Notes: a model not told the origin generated them from the sequence alone. 41,345 bases of DNA from Actinomycetes bacterium (GCA_021799615.1 JAJZAC010000012.1:1-41345), one strand, 5' to 3'. Numbered from the stretch's first letter, positions 1 through 9,300 are shown. Numbers and translations: made by a program.

Positions 1-889
1 AGTACGCGGGCACGTTGGCGATCCCGCTCGTGCTCACCGGCGAGGCTGTCGGGTTGATGGCGATCTCGACAGGGACGAGAGATCCCGCACGCGTCGTCGC
101 TGCGACGCTGTCGCCATCGAGGTAGCCCGAGAGGCCACCGGCGGCCTCCGTGCTCGAGAGCAGGCAGTAGCCGGTCTGGCCCGATCCGGGGCCCCGCACC
201 GACACCTGGTTGGCCGACGCGCCCGTGGCCCACGACGGGTCGGTGCAGCCGCTGCCGTCGAACGACGGATTGACGTAGTTGCCGTAGGCGTCGAAGCCGA
301 TCCCGAGGTAGCCGCCGGCCAGTCCGTTGCCGGTCGGGGCGGCTGTGCCTCCCGAGTAGCCGAGGTGCCCGCCCGGCGGGCCGAGGGTCGACGGCGGGGC
401 CGGTGCAAGCGGATTGGTGCCGGCCAGGTAGAAGAGGATGCCGTCCGCGCCGGTTCCGCCGTACTGGTAGGTGTCGAAATGGATGTCGAGGCCCTGGGAC
501 GAGGGGACGGCGCCGGCATACGAGATGCCACCGTCCTGGTTGCCGGTGGCGGACGTCAGCCGGAGGGTCCCGTTCGGCACGGTGTCGATGGGCGTCGACG
601 AGCATCCGGGGATCGGTGTCTGGGTGGTGGACCCCGAGGCGGTGAGGCACGCCACGTTGGTGCCGGCCACACCGGACGGGAGCGCCGGAAGGGTCCAGTC
701 CGCCGGCACCAGGACCTGCGATCCGGTGAAGGGCTCGTCCAAGAGGACCAACGACGACGTAGCCGCACCGGCCGGCACCACCCCGGCCACCGCCGGGACG
801 ACGGCCACGGCCGAGACGACCACAGCCACGACGAGAGCGGACAATCGCCCGCGGCTCGCCAACCCACCAACCTGATCTCTTGCCTGCAC
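1..889 (-). CDS. secreted L-type-lectin-like protein, 3' end cut by window edge
   Basis: The reading frame is open from a GTG at 889 to the window edge, giving about 296 visible residues. An AGGAGG lies 8 bases before the GTG, which decides the start. Residues ~14-43 form a signal peptide (ALVVAVVVSAVAVVPAVAG then an AGAA-type cleavage site). The mature part has GADGILFYLAGTNP, GGHLGYSGGT and GGYLGIGFDAYGNY, the pattern of bacterial legume-lectin-like (concanavalin-fold) domains in secreted proteins. Such domains bind carbohydrate or serve as surface modules. The ligand cannot be told. The C-terminus is missing, so anchoring signals cannot be judged. A long AT-richer region with two GAAC-NN-GTTC palindromes lies upstream. 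Fold assignment is by motif memory only. Confidence 0.75.
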   Translation of the reverse strand, partial: MQARDQVGGLASRGRLSALVVAVVVSAVAVVPAVAGVVPAGAATSSLVLLDEPFTGSQVLVPADWTLPALPSGVAGTNVACLTASGSTTQTPIPGCSSTPIDTVPNGTLRLTSATGNQDGGISYAGAVPSSQGLDIHFDTYQYGGTGADGILFYLAGTNPLAPAPPSTLGPPGGHLGYSGGTAAPTGNGLAGGYLGIGFDAYGNYVNPSFDGSGCTDPSWATGASANQVSVRGPGSGQTGYCLLSSTEAAGGLSGYLDGDSVAATTRAGSLVPVEIAINPTASPVSTSGIANVPAY

Positions 890-1405
890 CCTCGCGTCCT
901 CCTGCCCGAGGACCGGACGTATCGGTTGCCCCGGTCCGTTGCATCCCTGCCCGACGAGCGCCACACGAGGGCCCTCGGCACGTCAATGTGATGATGCGAA
1001 CTACATCGTCCGGTTGGAACTGGTTCTTGATGCCACTGCAAAGATTTCACACAATTCATTCAGAACGCGTTCATATTAGCGCTCTCTGCAGCAATACGGT
1101 GCCGCTCCCGGTGCCATGTCGCACTATTCCTGCAACAGGTGCAGCCGGCAGCCCCGGAATGGCAGCACCGGTCCGGCCACCGTCAGGGCCTCTACCGGAC
1201 GACCACGTAGGCACCGTCCCGCCCGTGGTCGACGGGCCCGACACCTCGAACCGTCCGGTCACCCCGGGGTGCGACATGCGACCGCTCCCGTGGAGGCCCT
1301 GCGGCAGATGCCCGGCACGGTCATGCGACCGCGCCGGCTGGTCCTCACGTTCCCGGCGGAGGCGCCGGCAAGCGATGTGCGTGGCGGCCGCTCTCCCGCC
1401 GGGAG
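890..1405. other. intergenic region, AT-richer, probable promoter zone of the lectin-like gene
   Basis: No convincing gene is present here. The open frames are weak and lack ribosome sites. Bases ~1000-1090 are clearly less GC-rich than the surroundings and contain two GAAC-NN-GTTC palindromes (1017-1026 and 1063-1072). At the right end a short hairpin CTCCC-GCC-GGGAG (1393-1405) touches the thiolase stop codon. It is too weak to call a terminator with confidence. Confidence 0.5.
1017..1072. promoter_or_regulatory. two GAAC-NN-GTTC palindromes upstream of the lectin-like gene
   Basis: GAACTGGTTC is at 1017-1026 and GAACGCGTTC at 1063-1072, centres 46 bp apart, in the AT-richer stretch before the gene starting at 889. 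The first fits 7 of the 8 fixed bases of the KstR consensus TnnAACnnGTTnnA. The half-site is the same as in the perfect site at 20796-20809. The functional role is inferred. Confidence 0.35.
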
Positions 1406-2611
1406 TCAGCCCAGACGCTCGATGATGGTGGCGTTGGCCTGCCCACCGCCTTCGCACATGGTCTGGAGCCCGTAGCGGGCGCCCGTCCGCTCCATCTCGC
1501 AGAGCAGTGTGGCCAGCAGGCGGGCGCCCGACGCACCCGTCGGATGGCCGATGGCGATGGCACCGCCGTTCACGTTCACCCGGTCCATGTCCGGATGGAA
1601 CTCCCGCTCCCACGCCAGGACGACCGAGGCAAACGCCTCGTTGATCTCCACGAGGTCGATGTCGTCCAGGGACAGCTTGGCCTTGGCCAGGACGAGCTCG
1701 GTGGCGGGGATCGGTGCGGTGAGCATGATGACCGGGTCGTTAGCGGCCACCGCGAACGTGTGGAAGCGCGCTCGGGGCGCGAGGCCGAGCTGGGCGGCAC
1801 GCTCCTCGGCCATCACCAGTACGGCGGCAGCACCGTCCGAGATCTGCGACGAGGTGGCTGCCGTGACCCGGCCGTCCTCCCGGAACGCGGGCGCCAGCGA
1901 GGAGAGGATCTCGTAGGTCGATCCGGCGCGGACACCCTCGTCGAACGTGAGCACGCCCTCGCCAGCTGGATCCCCCAGGTCGGATCCAGCGACGGCGACC
2001 TTCCCGACCACCTCCGCCCGCCGGGTGGCGAGCGGGACGATCTCCCGGTCGAACCGCCCTTCGGCGATGGCCCGGGCGGCACGCCGGTGGGACTCGACCG
2101 CGAAGCGGTCCATGTCCTCGCGGTCGATGCCCCACCGTCGGGCGATCTCCTCCGCGCACTCCCCCTGGTGGATGAAGTCGAAGCGCTCCCGGACCGTCGG
2201 TCCGTAGGCGTCGCCCGGTCCCGGGGCCGTGGTGGAGCCGATGGGTACCCGGCTCATCGCCTCCACCCCGCCGCCGATGACGATGTCCATGGCGCCGGAC
2301 GCCACCGCCTGGGCGGCGAAGTGAACCGCCTGCTGCGCCGAGCCGCACTGACGGTCGACGGTGGTACCCGGCACGGTGTCGGGGAACCCGGCGGCGAGGG
2401 CGGCGTTGCGGCCGATGTTCATGGCCTGTTCGCCCACCGTCATGGTGCAGCCGTAGACGACGTCCTCGACGAGCGACGGGTCCAGTCCGTTGCGCTCGAC
2501 GAGCGCTCGCAGCGGTTGGGCGGCAAGGTCGACGGCGTGCCAGCCCGACAGGCGACCGTTCCGCTTGCCCACGGGGGTCCGGACGACGTCGACGATCACG
2601 GCTGAAGGCAT
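1406..2611 (-). CDS. acetyl-CoA acyltransferase (thiolase)
   Basis: This 401-residue thiolase has the normal family length and all three catalytic signatures. The acyl-accepting Cys is C89 in DRQCGSAQQA, the His is H356 in IAIGHPTGASGARL, and the C-terminal Cys is C386 in CEGGGQANATIIERLG. It would cleave 3-ketoacyl-CoA to acetyl-CoA (or propionyl-CoA) and a shortened acyl-CoA, the last step of a beta-oxidation turn in the cytoplasm. The ATG at 2611 starts the conserved MPSAVIVDVVRTPVGK. There is no Shine-Dalgarno sequence. A CTGACA/AACAAT promoter would place the transcript start at about the ATG, so it may be leaderless. A palindromic operator sits 22 bp upstream (2634-2648). It stands alone, separated from other catabolic genes by IS remnants. 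The substrate is unknown. Confidence 0.93.
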   Translation of the reverse strand: MPSAVIVDVVRTPVGKRNGRLSGWHAVDLAAQPLRALVERNGLDPSLVEDVVYGCTMTVGEQAMNIGRNAALAAGFPDTVPGTTVDRQCGSAQQAVHFAAQAVASGAMDIVIGGGVEAMSRVPIGSTTAPGPGDAYGPTVRERFDFIHQGECAEEIARRWGIDREDMDRFAVESHRRAARAIAEGRFDREIVPLATRRAEVVGKVAVAGSDLGDPAGEGVLTFDEGVRAGSTYEILSSLAPAFREDGRVTAATSSQISDGAAAVLVMAEERAAQLGLAPRARFHTFAVAANDPVIMLTAPIPATELVLAKAKLSLDDIDLVEINEAFASVVLAWEREFHPDMDRVNVNGGAIAIGHPTGASGARLLATLLCEMERTGARYGLQTMCEGGGQANATIIERLG

Positions 2612-2633
2612 GGCCTCGATTGTTGCCGATTTT

Positions 2634-2648
2634 CCGACGGTGTGTCAG
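2634..2648 (-). promoter_or_regulatory. TGAC-N5-GTCAG operator/promoter of the thiolase
   Basis: On the gene strand the site reads CTGACACACCGTCGG, a (C)TGAC-N5-GTC(A)G palindrome with one imperfect position. CTGACA can serve as -35. AACAAT lies 18 bp downstream as a weak -10 and would start RNA at about the ATG (2611). A 17-base stretch containing the site (2634-2650) recurs exactly at 9524-9540 before an acyl-CoA dehydrogenase. Confidence 0.55.
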
Positions 2649-2685
2649 ATCTGGCCTCAAGGCCTCGGTGGACAGGAAGGCATCC

Positions 2686-3467
2686 CGGTGACCACCGGTT
2701 CCGCCGGTCGATGAGCTTGGCGGTCAGCTGGAACACGATGGCGCGGTGAGCCCGGCGGTGGAGTGGCTTGCGGTCGGTGTTGCGCCGGAGCTGCCCGAAC
2801 TTCGAGAGCAATGGGTTCGTCCGCTCGACCGGCCAGCGGGGGCCGAGGGCGATCGGTGCCTTCGTGCGTCAACCTGCCGGGGCTCGAGATGGGCACGTCG
2901 GGATCACGTACCCGACCAGGCGCTCATCGAGCGCCTGGCGCACGAAGGCGACGTCGTAGCCCAGTCGAGGTGGAGGGTCGCGACGTCAGGCAGCAGCCTG
3001 GCGATGGTCCGCTTCCAGCCTGATCGCCCCTTGTCGGTGCCGTTGGGTCCCGTTCCTCCACCGCCAGCAGGGGCTTTGTGCAGGGAGCCGTCGATGGCGA
3101 CGTCGTCGAGGGTGAGCCCGATGAGCTCGTCGCAGGCGCAGAGGGCCTCGGCAACGGTGTCGAACACGCCGGCGGCGATCCACTCGTCCCGTCTCGCCCG
3201 CACGGTCGTGTCCGAGGATCTGCTGCCGCAGAGCCGCTCGGCGTCCTCCCACGAGCAGCCGGTCACCAACCGGACGAGCATCACCTCGAAGCAGTCCCGG
3301 TCGGGGAGCCGCCGGCGATGGGAACCCGGGGGATGGGTCTTCGGCGCCGGTGGCACCAGGGGTTCGATCGCAGCCCAGACGGTACCGACCACCTCGGGAT
3401 CGGGCGCGCGCATGGTGGTGGGGTACCTCCACGAGGTCGTCGGCGGGTAGGACAGCGCCCCGATCAT
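2686..3467 (-). pseudogene. IS5-family transposase, broken by frameshift and nonsense mutation
   Basis: The first frame (from 3467) has the N-terminal DUF4096-like part of IS5-type transposases and the catalytic-core start DDVAIDGSLHKAP, then SGWKRTIARLLPDVATLHLD. At about 2962 one base is missing. The protein continues in the next frame as GYDVAFVRQALDERLVGY. It then meets an in-frame TGA at 2869-2871, and continues as TKAPIALGPRWPVERTN, LSKFGQLRRNTDRK and KLIDRRNRWSP, the usual C-terminal block of this family. Restoring one base and one codon gives a near-complete chain, so it is a fairly recent pseudogene rather than an old fragment. Part of the core between AGGGG and SGWKR also looks shortened. 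It lies between the thiolase operator and a hairpin at 3502-3533. I could not define its terminal inverted repeats. Confidence 0.85.
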
Positions 3468-3501
3468 CTCGGGGCCACACCCACGACCGGTGGATGGTCT
3501 C

Positions 3502-3533
3502 CGGCCCCTGCAAGGAAATCCTTGACAGGGCCG
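3502..3533 (-). terminator. hairpin downstream of the GT-C-like gene
   Basis: CGGCCCCTG-CAAGGA pairs with TCCTTG-ACAGGGCCG around a central AA, leaving one bulged base on each side. It lies 45 bp after the stop codon of the minus-strand gene ending at 3578. There is no T-run, so it is a GC-hairpin terminator candidate. It could instead be an end of the adjacent IS5 remnant. Confidence 0.45.
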
Positions 3534-3577
3534 CGCCTACGCCTCTCTCCGCGCGGCCGCTCAGCCCAAGCTGATGG

Positions 3578-5530
3578 TCAGTCCGAGACCTTCTTGAGGC
3601 TGATCCGGTCCGGGCTGATCGTCGTTCCCGGCCCGGCCGTTAGCTGCGCTGCGATCACGCTCGCCGAGCACGTGATCGTGGCCACGGCCGTCACATTCGC
3701 CGACGAGCCTCGCAGTCGCGTGACTGCCCGGCCATGAACCCCGCCGTGAGCGTCCAGGCACAGCACCACGTACGAACCGTGCGGGCTGGTTCCCGTCATC
3801 GAGTACGTGAGCGTGCTGGTGAAGGCGCCGGTTCCCACCCCCTGCAGGTCCACCACCGGACCGTCCGTCGCGGTTGACGCAGTGGTCATCACGCCACCGA
3901 GTGCCGCGCCCGGCCACGAGAGCGCGTCGCGCGGAAGCTCGCCAGGGACGACCGTGGACGCCACTACGACTGCTACTGCCGCGAGGGCGGCGGTAGTGGA
4001 CACGCGTCGCGTCTCGAGCGGCTCAGGGTTGGCAAGCCTGACAACGACGACGATGAGCACCAGGACCACGGCGATCTCGAGCGGGAGCCCATACGGAGGC
4101 TGGGCGCGGATACTCCTCGCTGTGAACTGCGGGATAACGCGGTCAAGGCCGGGCCACCATCCCGTATAAAGCGACGGGTCCCACTGCGGCGCTGGGAAGA
4201 AACCGTTGTAATACGAGTGGTCTCCAGCAAGAACTGGTGCAAGCTGGACGATCCACGCACCGGCGATCAGCGTGCCGAGTCCGGCGATCCTGGCCCGGAA
4301 CCGCTCGATCCCGCCGAGAGCGAACGGAGCGAATGCCAGGAGCATCGGAATCACGGTCCACTCGAAGCGACCGTTCAGACTGTCGCCTCCGAACGGGTCG
4401 CTGAGGTAGAGGCCGTTCACCACCAGCACCGCCGCACCGGCCACCAGCGTGCCGATGGCAGCGACAGGGATCCTCCGTCGGGCCACCCACATGCCGGCCA
4501 ACCCGAGGATCGTCGTCGGCACCTGGACCACCAAACCCTGCTGCCGATCGAAGACGAGCGCCAGGAACTGCACCAGGCCCGTCCTGGTGACCGTCACCGG
4601 GGGTTGGGGCAGGCCGAGCAGATGGCCGAAGTAATAGAGGTCGTAGCCGAAGAGCAGGCCCCAACTCAGGGCGACGGCGGCCCCGACCGCGATCAAGGTC
4701 CGCCAGGTTCTGGTCGCCCGCGAACCTCGCAGCGCGGCGACGGTGAACGCGACGCAGGCGACCGCCGCGGGCAGGAAGTTCTTGACGTGCATCCACGGCA
4801 GGAACCCGATGACGATGGCAAACACCCAGGCGCTGAGTCTCGGGATTGACCCGGTCCGCTCGATGGCGGCGACTTCGACGAAGGCGATCGCGGTGAAGAT
4901 CCCGGTAGGCAGATCGGGATAGATCTGAGTGCCGGCGATCCAGATCGCGGGAGCCGCGAGCGCGAGAGCGAAGACGACCTGTCCCGGGCGCTTCATGCGG
5001 GTGAGCCACGAGACTCGTCGATGAAGATAGACGACACCCACGGTTTGGACCGCGAAGTAGCCGAGGAGCGCGCCGTGCTTTCCGGCAGCTGCGAGGAACG
5101 GCATGATCAGCAGAGGGATGCCCAGGCCGTGCGCGCTGACGGTGCCGTGCATGCCCGTGTACGCGTGCATGATGCCGGGCGTCTGCACCGTCGCACCAGC
5201 CGGCCAGTTATAGAAGACGTGCGTGTGGAGGTCGAGCTTGTAGGCCCAGAGCACTTGTGGGCTCAGGTGCGTGAGCGCCTTTGCCGCGATCAAATAGTGC
5301 GGCTCGTCTCCGGTGATCGTGACGCCCTTCGACCTGATGAACAGGTACACACCAGCTTCGACCCCCACCGCTGCTACCACGACGACGAGCATCGCAAGGT
5401 AGGAGCGAAACGTGAGCCGGGCGCCGTTCCTGTCGCCCGCGCCGATACGATCGCTGGCTGCCAATTCTTCGGTGGAGGTGGGCGCCATCGACGTCTGCTG
5501 TCTGCTACCCGCCACCATCGCATCCACCAT
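3578..5530 (-). CDS. large polytopic membrane protein, GT-C glycosyltransferase-like
   Basis: This 650-residue protein has about 10-12 hydrophobic segments, the first near residues 43-65. Just after it comes TGDEPHYL (D75-E76) in the first outer loop, the position where GT-C transferases (ArnT/PMT/mannosyltransferase type) carry an acidic motif that binds a lipid-linked sugar. A later loop has YFGHLLGLPQPPVTVTRTG and SDPFGGDSLNGRFEWT. The last ~100 residues form a soluble, probably extracytoplasmic beta-rich tail. By family analogy it would move a sugar from a polyprenyl phosphate carrier to an acceptor outside the membrane. Donor and acceptor are unknown. The start is the ATG at 5530; M15 is an alternative. 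The gene begins only 48 bp downstream of a truncated IS3 transposase fragment, so its original upstream region may be lost. Confidence 0.7.
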   Translation of the reverse strand: MVDAMVAGSRQQTSMAPTSTEELAASDRIGAGDRNGARLTFRSYLAMLVVVVAAVGVEAGVYLFIRSKGVTITGDEPHYLIAAKALTHLSPQVLWAYKLDLHTHVFYNWPAGATVQTPGIMHAYTGMHGTVSAHGLGIPLLIMPFLAAAGKHGALLGYFAVQTVGVVYLHRRVSWLTRMKRPGQVVFALALAAPAIWIAGTQIYPDLPTGIFTAIAFVEVAAIERTGSIPRLSAWVFAIVIGFLPWMHVKNFLPAAVACVAFTVAALRGSRATRTWRTLIAVGAAVALSWGLLFGYDLYYFGHLLGLPQPPVTVTRTGLVQFLALVFDRQQGLVVQVPTTILGLAGMWVARRRIPVAAIGTLVAGAAVLVVNGLYLSDPFGGDSLNGRFEWTVIPMLLAFAPFALGGIERFRARIAGLGTLIAGAWIVQLAPVLAGDHSYYNGFFPAPQWDPSLYTGWWPGLDRVIPQFTARSIRAQPPYGLPLEIAVVLVLIVVVVRLANPEPLETRRVSTTAALAAVAVVVASTVVPGELPRDALSWPGAALGGVMTTASTATDGPVVDLQGVGTGAFTSTLTYSMTGTSPHGSYVVLCLDAHGGVHGRAVTRLRGSSANVTAVATITCSASVIAAQLTAGPGTTISPDRISLKKVSD

Positions 5531-5578
5531 AGAGCACTGGCCACATCCGCACGCGGCTGGTGCGGCGAAGGCCAGAGT

Positions 5579-5794
5579 TCACACCTGTCGCCGCTCGGTG
5601 ATCTGCGAGGAGTAGAGGCCCTGGCGGCGCAGGACCGATCTCTTCCCGCCATCGGGGGCCGCCTCGTACTCGGCCAGGATCCTCGCCTGGTACTCGGTGG
5701 AGAACCTCCGCCGCTGGGGACGGGCGGCCGGGTCATCGTCGGGTACGTCCCCATTATGGGCGCGACCGTCCAGCGCTGCAGTAGGAAGTGGCAT
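5579..5794 (-). pseudogene. IS3-type transposase OrfA fragment
   Basis: The 71-residue frame contains QRRRFSTEYQARILAEYEAA and LRRQGLYSSQITERRQ, the helix-turn-helix start of IS3-family OrfA proteins. It stops right after the HTH (RRQV-stop), where intact relatives continue for tens of residues. No OrfB (DDE integrase) follows. The break falls close to the start of the GT-C-like gene (5530), so a deletion has probably joined the two. Inactive. Confidence 0.7.
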
Positions 5795-5922
5795 CGATCA
5801 GGGATTCCGTTCTCGCCCCACGAGGGATGGTGGGCGGTGGCGGGCGTCTCACGTCAGCCTGACACGTAGGGGTTCTCGGAGGATCAACCCCGGCGCGGTC
5901 GTCGACCGAGGCCACACGTCAT

Positions 5923-6414
5923 CTACTCACCAGAAACGAGCGGCGGAGCCTTCGGCATCCTCGTGACCCACTGTGATCCTTCAGAGATGACACGTAGGTC
6001 GCACGCCTTCCTCGGCTGCCGCCTGTTTGGTGTCCCCGAAAGCCGGAGAGGACGCGCAGAGCCCCACGGGCGGTTGCGCAAACCAGCGAGGGTCGTCGGA
6101 TGGAACGACGCTGCACCGACGTCCACCCCGCAGGCTGCCTGCCAGCGCAGATCGCACACGAGGTGGTCGCAGGCCTCCTGGTCGGAGAGGCCCTCGTGGG
6201 ACTGCAACAGCATCACCGTCGCCAGCACCCTGGCGGGGATCGTCGGGCGCCCGAGCTCGGAGGACTTGGAGGGATCGGCGAAGTAGTCGTCGGCGAACAT
6301 CGCCCCTCCGTGCTCGGCCAGAAGCCGGTAGGTGCCCCGGAGCCGCTCCACGAGCACACTCCGGGGGTCCTCGAAGCGGGGCTGGACATTCGAACGACCG
6401 ATCGCCATGGCCAA
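5923..6414 (-). pseudogene. IS1182-family transposase, N-terminal fragment
   Basis: The first ~118 residues match the start of IS1182-type transposases: RGTYRLLAEHGGAMFADDYF, GRPTIPARVLATVMLLQSHE, GLSDQEACDHLVCDLRWQAA and FHPTTLAGLRNR. After RPLRLSG the similarity ends and the frame runs through unrelated sequence to a stop at 5923. The DDE catalytic core is absent, so it cannot work alone. A 20-bp sequence at 6459-6478, just upstream of the start, is a plausible IS end. The same 20-mer recurs at 9495-9514. Confidence 0.8.
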
Positions 6415-6458
6415 TTCTCGCCCACCCGCCGGCAGGCGGATCGCGAATCGAGCGATGA

Positions 6459-6478
6459 CGACTTCAGGAGTCTCCTAG
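6459..6478. repeat. 20-bp direct repeat, copy 1 (possible IS end)
   Basis: The sequence cgacttcaggagtctcctag occurs here and again, identical and in the same orientation, at 9495-9514. Its core AGGAG-T-CTCCT is itself an inverted repeat. It lies 45 bp upstream of the IS1182-type fragment start, where a terminal repeat would be expected. Confidence 0.7.
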
Positions 6479-6658
6479 CCGGCACTGCCATCTGGCCGGA
6501 GGCTTGGCACGTGTCTGGCCGAAGACCTGGCAAGGCCGCAGGCCCGCGCCAGAATCATGGTTGCGTTCGTGCAGGATCGGCGTGCGGGCCACCGCACGAG
6601 GACTCTTCGGGTAAAGGATTCGGGCCCTCCCGACGATCAATTGGCAGAGGAGGTCGCC

Positions 6659-8830
6659 GTGTCCCGTCATCGCCGCATATCCCACTCCCGCCTCATGGCG
6701 TGCGCAAGCGTCGTCGGTCTCGTGGCCGCGGTGGTCACGGTCTCTGCGACCAGGTCCGCCGCCCTGCCGGCACCCCACGTGACGCCGAGTTTCTCCCTGG
6801 TCTGGAGCCAGACGCTGGACGGTTCCGGGGGCAATCCGAACGATGCCGGGTTGCCGATCGCCCTCTCCTCGCCCAACGTTGCCGATTTCGGCGGCCAGCA
6901 GGCCGTTGTCGTGGGAGACCGAGCAGGGAATGTGGTCGCGTACAACTTGGCCAATGGTTCGATCATGCCCGGCTGGCCGTACAACGACGGAGGGATCGCC
7001 ATCGACTCGTCGCCGTCGGTGTCGGAAGGGAGCGGATCGAGCACCGTCTACGTCGGGCTGGGCAACGTGGCGAACCCCACTGCGGGCGCGTATCTGGCGT
7101 TGACGTCGACCGGTGGGAAGCTCTGGGAGGCCCAGCCACTCAACACGTCGATGGACGCCACACCGTCGAACGGTGTCGAGGCATCGATGGCGGTCGGAAC
7201 ACTCCAGGGGCAAGAGGCGGTCACTGCCGGCAACCTGGGGCAGTCGCAGTATGCGCTGAATGCGGCGACAGGCTCGCCGCTCCCGGGGTGGAATCCGTGG
7301 TTCTCCGGCGATACGGAGGTCTCGACGCCGGCCATCGCCGATCTCTACGGGACCGGTCAGAACGAAGTCATCGAAGGGATCGGAACGACTGCCGGCAACC
7401 TGTTCGGCGTTCAATACCCGCAAGGCGGCCACATCCGGGTGATCCTCCAAACGGGTAACCAGGGTCAGCCCTATCCGAACGGCGGGCTCGTGTGCCAATT
7501 CTCGATGGACCAAGCGGTCAGCTCTTCGCCGGCCGTCGGGCCCGTTCTCGGCGGAACGACGCCGGTGATCGTGTCCGGGACCAGCGCCTACTACTCGGGT
7601 GCTGCGTACACGGATGCGGTGGTGGCGGTGGTCCCCACGCAGAGCGGGAATTGCAATCAGGCGTGGGCAACCCAGCTCGATGGGGACACGTCCTCCGGTC
7701 CCGCGATCGCGAACATCCTGGGCAACGGTCAGCTCCAGGTGGCGGAGGGCACGTCCTTCGGCTCGAACGGGCTCCAGGGTTCGGTCTACGTGTTGAACGG
7801 TCCGAACGGCGGCGTCGCGTGGTCCCGAACCGCAGCCGGCGGTGTCAAGGGATCGATCTCGACCGCAGATCTGACGGGCAGCGGCTACCAAGATCTCCTC
7901 GTGCCGACCACAGCGGGGGTTCAGGTGTTCGACGGCAGGTCGGGGAACGTGATCGCAACCCTCGGCGAGGGCGCAGGGATGAACAACGGGTTCCAGAGTG
8001 CACCGCTGGTGACCCAGGATCCCAACGGGACCATCGGCATCACCATCGCCGGGTACAGCTACGCGACAGATCAGGGCGTCGTCCTGCATTACGAGGCCCC
8101 TGAGCCGGCCAACGTCCTTCCCAACGAGCCGGGCGCCTGGCCGCAGTTCCACCACGACCCCCAGCTGACTGGCGATTCGTCCCATGTCAGCACGTCACCG
8201 CCTACTGCGGTCGGGATGGCGCGGACGGCCGACGGCAAGGGGTACTGGATCGTGGCGTCGGATGGCTCTGTCTTCACGTACGGCGACGCCACGTTCTATG
8301 GATCCATGGGCGGCACAGCGTTGAACCGGCCGATCGTCGGCATGGCGGCGACCGCTGACGGCCGTGGCTACTGGTTGGTCGCCTCGGACGGCGGCATCTT
8401 CTCGTTCGGTGATGCGAAGTTCTACGGCTCGACGGGAGCCCTCACCCTCAACAAGCCGATCGTGGGGATGGCCGCCGTCCCGACCGGCGGCGGCTACTGG
8501 CTGGTCGCCTCGGACGGCGGCATCTTCTCGTTCGGCTCCGCCCACTTCTACGGCTCGACCGGAGCCCTGAGGCTCAACAAGCCCGTGGTGGGGATGGCCG
8601 CCGTCCCGACCGGCGGCGGCTACTGGCTGGTCGCCTCGGACGGCGGCATCTTCTCGTTCGGCTCCGCCCACTTCCTCGGATCGGCAGGAGGCCTCGACCT
8701 TGTCCGGCCCGTGGTGGGGATGGCGACGACGCCGACCGGCGGTGGCTACTGGATGGTCGCCGCCGACGGGGGGATCTTCACTTACGGCAACGCCGGGTTC
8801 TATGGGTCGCGGAGCGGGTACCCCCTCTGA
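6659..8830 (+). CDS. secreted beta-propeller protein with five C-terminal [10 protein letters not shown] repeats
   Basis: GAGGAGG lies 5 bases before the GTG at 6659, which fixes the start and gives 723 residues. Residues ~12-38 form a signal peptide ([21 protein letters not shown]). Residues ~45-490 hold repeated FG-GAP/PQQ-like propeller blades ([56 protein letters not shown]). The C-terminus (nt 8213-8827) has five tandem 42-residue units with the core [19 protein letters not shown], common in exported actinobacterial proteins. No enzyme motif or membrane anchor is visible, so it is probably a secreted or wall-associated structural or binding protein. IS remnants flank it on both sides, and two identical 20-bp repeats bracket it (6459-6478, 9495-9514). 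It may therefore have arrived by transposition. The function is not known. Confidence 0.85.
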   Translation: MSRHRRISHSRLMACASVVGLVAAVVTVSATRSAALPAPHVTPSFSLVWSQTLDGSGGNPNDAGLPIALSSPNVADFGGQQAVVVGDRAGNVVAYNLANGSIMPGWPYNDGGIAIDSSPSVSEGSGSSTVYVGLGNVANPTAGAYLALTSTGGKLWEAQPLNTSMDATPSNGVEASMAVGTLQGQEAVTAGNLGQSQYALNAATGSPLPGWNPWFSGDTEVSTPAIADLYGTGQNEVIEGIGTTAGNLFGVQYPQGGHIRVILQTGNQGQPYPNGGLVCQFSMDQAVSSSPAVGPVLGGTTPVIVSGTSAYYSGAAYTDAVVAVVPTQSGNCNQAWATQLDGDTSSGPAIANILGNGQLQVAEGTSFGSNGLQGSVYVLNGPNGGVAWSRTAAGGVKGSISTADLTGSGYQDLLVPTTAGVQVFDGRSGNVIATLGEGAGMNNGFQSAPLVTQDPNGTIGITIAGYSYATDQGVVLHYEAPEPANVLPNEPGAWPQFHHDPQLTGDSSHVSTSPPTAVGMARTADGKGYWIVASDGSVFTYGDATFYGSMGGTALNRPIVGMAATADGRGYWLVASDGGIFSFGDAKFYGSTGALTLNKPIVGMAAVPTGGGYWLVASDGGIFSFGSAHFYGSTGALRLNKPVVGMAAVPTGGGYWLVASDGGIFSFGSAHFLGSAGGLDLVRPVVGMATTPTGGGYWMVAADGGIFTYGNAGFYGSRSGYPL
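8213..8827 (+). repeat. five tandem 126-bp coding repeats
   Basis: Units start at 8213, 8339, 8465, 8591 and 8717 (the last is shortened). Each encodes GM-x4-GxGYW.VASDG..F.(Y/F)G.A.FYGS. Units 3 and 4 are nearly identical at DNA level over about 90 bp, which suggests recent duplication or gene conversion. Units 1 and 5 have diverged. Confidence 0.9.
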
Positions 8831-9021
8831 CCGAGATCCGCGAGTAGGCCTCGGCCCCTCGTGATCCGGACCCTGGAACGAGACGCCCGCGGCCGTGACC
8901 CGACGGCGACCGCCGTTGACCGATACGAGGACGCGTTCGACCACGTCGGTGGATTCTTGTCATTCGTGCTGACGGTCACGGGCGGGTGGTTCACGCCGGT
9001 GGCCGTGTGTTGCGTGTCCGA

Positions 9022-9300
9022 CTACGGGCTTGCTGCCGCGAGTGGGGCGTCGAGTGCTCGCCAGGCGTCGCCGAAGTGACCGGCATGGTCTTCAGGTGCG
9101 GTGTGGACCTCCAGTCGTCCGGCATGGTTGGTGACGCGGGCGGCGATGCAGACCAGCTCACGGCGTAGGCGCTTGCCATGGGCCCGTCCGTCGGACTCGT
9201 CGTGCCCGGTCGGGGCCTGGAGCCACGACGAGATGTTGAGCCCGAGCAGTGCCGCCCACATCCACATGACGTTGACCGACCCGTAGCCCGAGGGCAGGCA
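9022..9300 (-). pseudogene. IS1380-family transposase, C-terminal fragment
   Basis: The frame reads LPSGYGSVNVMWMWAALLGL, NISSWLQAP, AHGKRLRRELVCIAARVTNH and AGRLEVHTAPE, ending in a short WRALDAP tail. This is the C-terminal block of IS1380-type transposases (helical segment followed by a KRLRRELV..ARV..HAGR motif). Upstream of 9300 the similarity ends in unrelated GC-rich sequence. The catalytic DDE region is gone. It is a dead remnant between the propeller gene and the first dehydrogenase operon. Confidence 0.75.

Noticed and set aside
365-991. Plus-strand frames opposite the lectin-like gene
   Set aside because: The minus strand has a signal peptide, a good ribosome site and lectin motifs; the plus frames are compositional shadows.
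8213-8827. Possible CRISPR or non-coding tandem array
   Set aside because: The 126-bp periodicity is in frame and encodes a known type of protein repeat; there are no spacers.
8861-9079. Small plus-strand frame of about 72 codons
   Set aside because: It has no ribosome site or recognisable motif and runs into the antisense of the IS1380 fragment.
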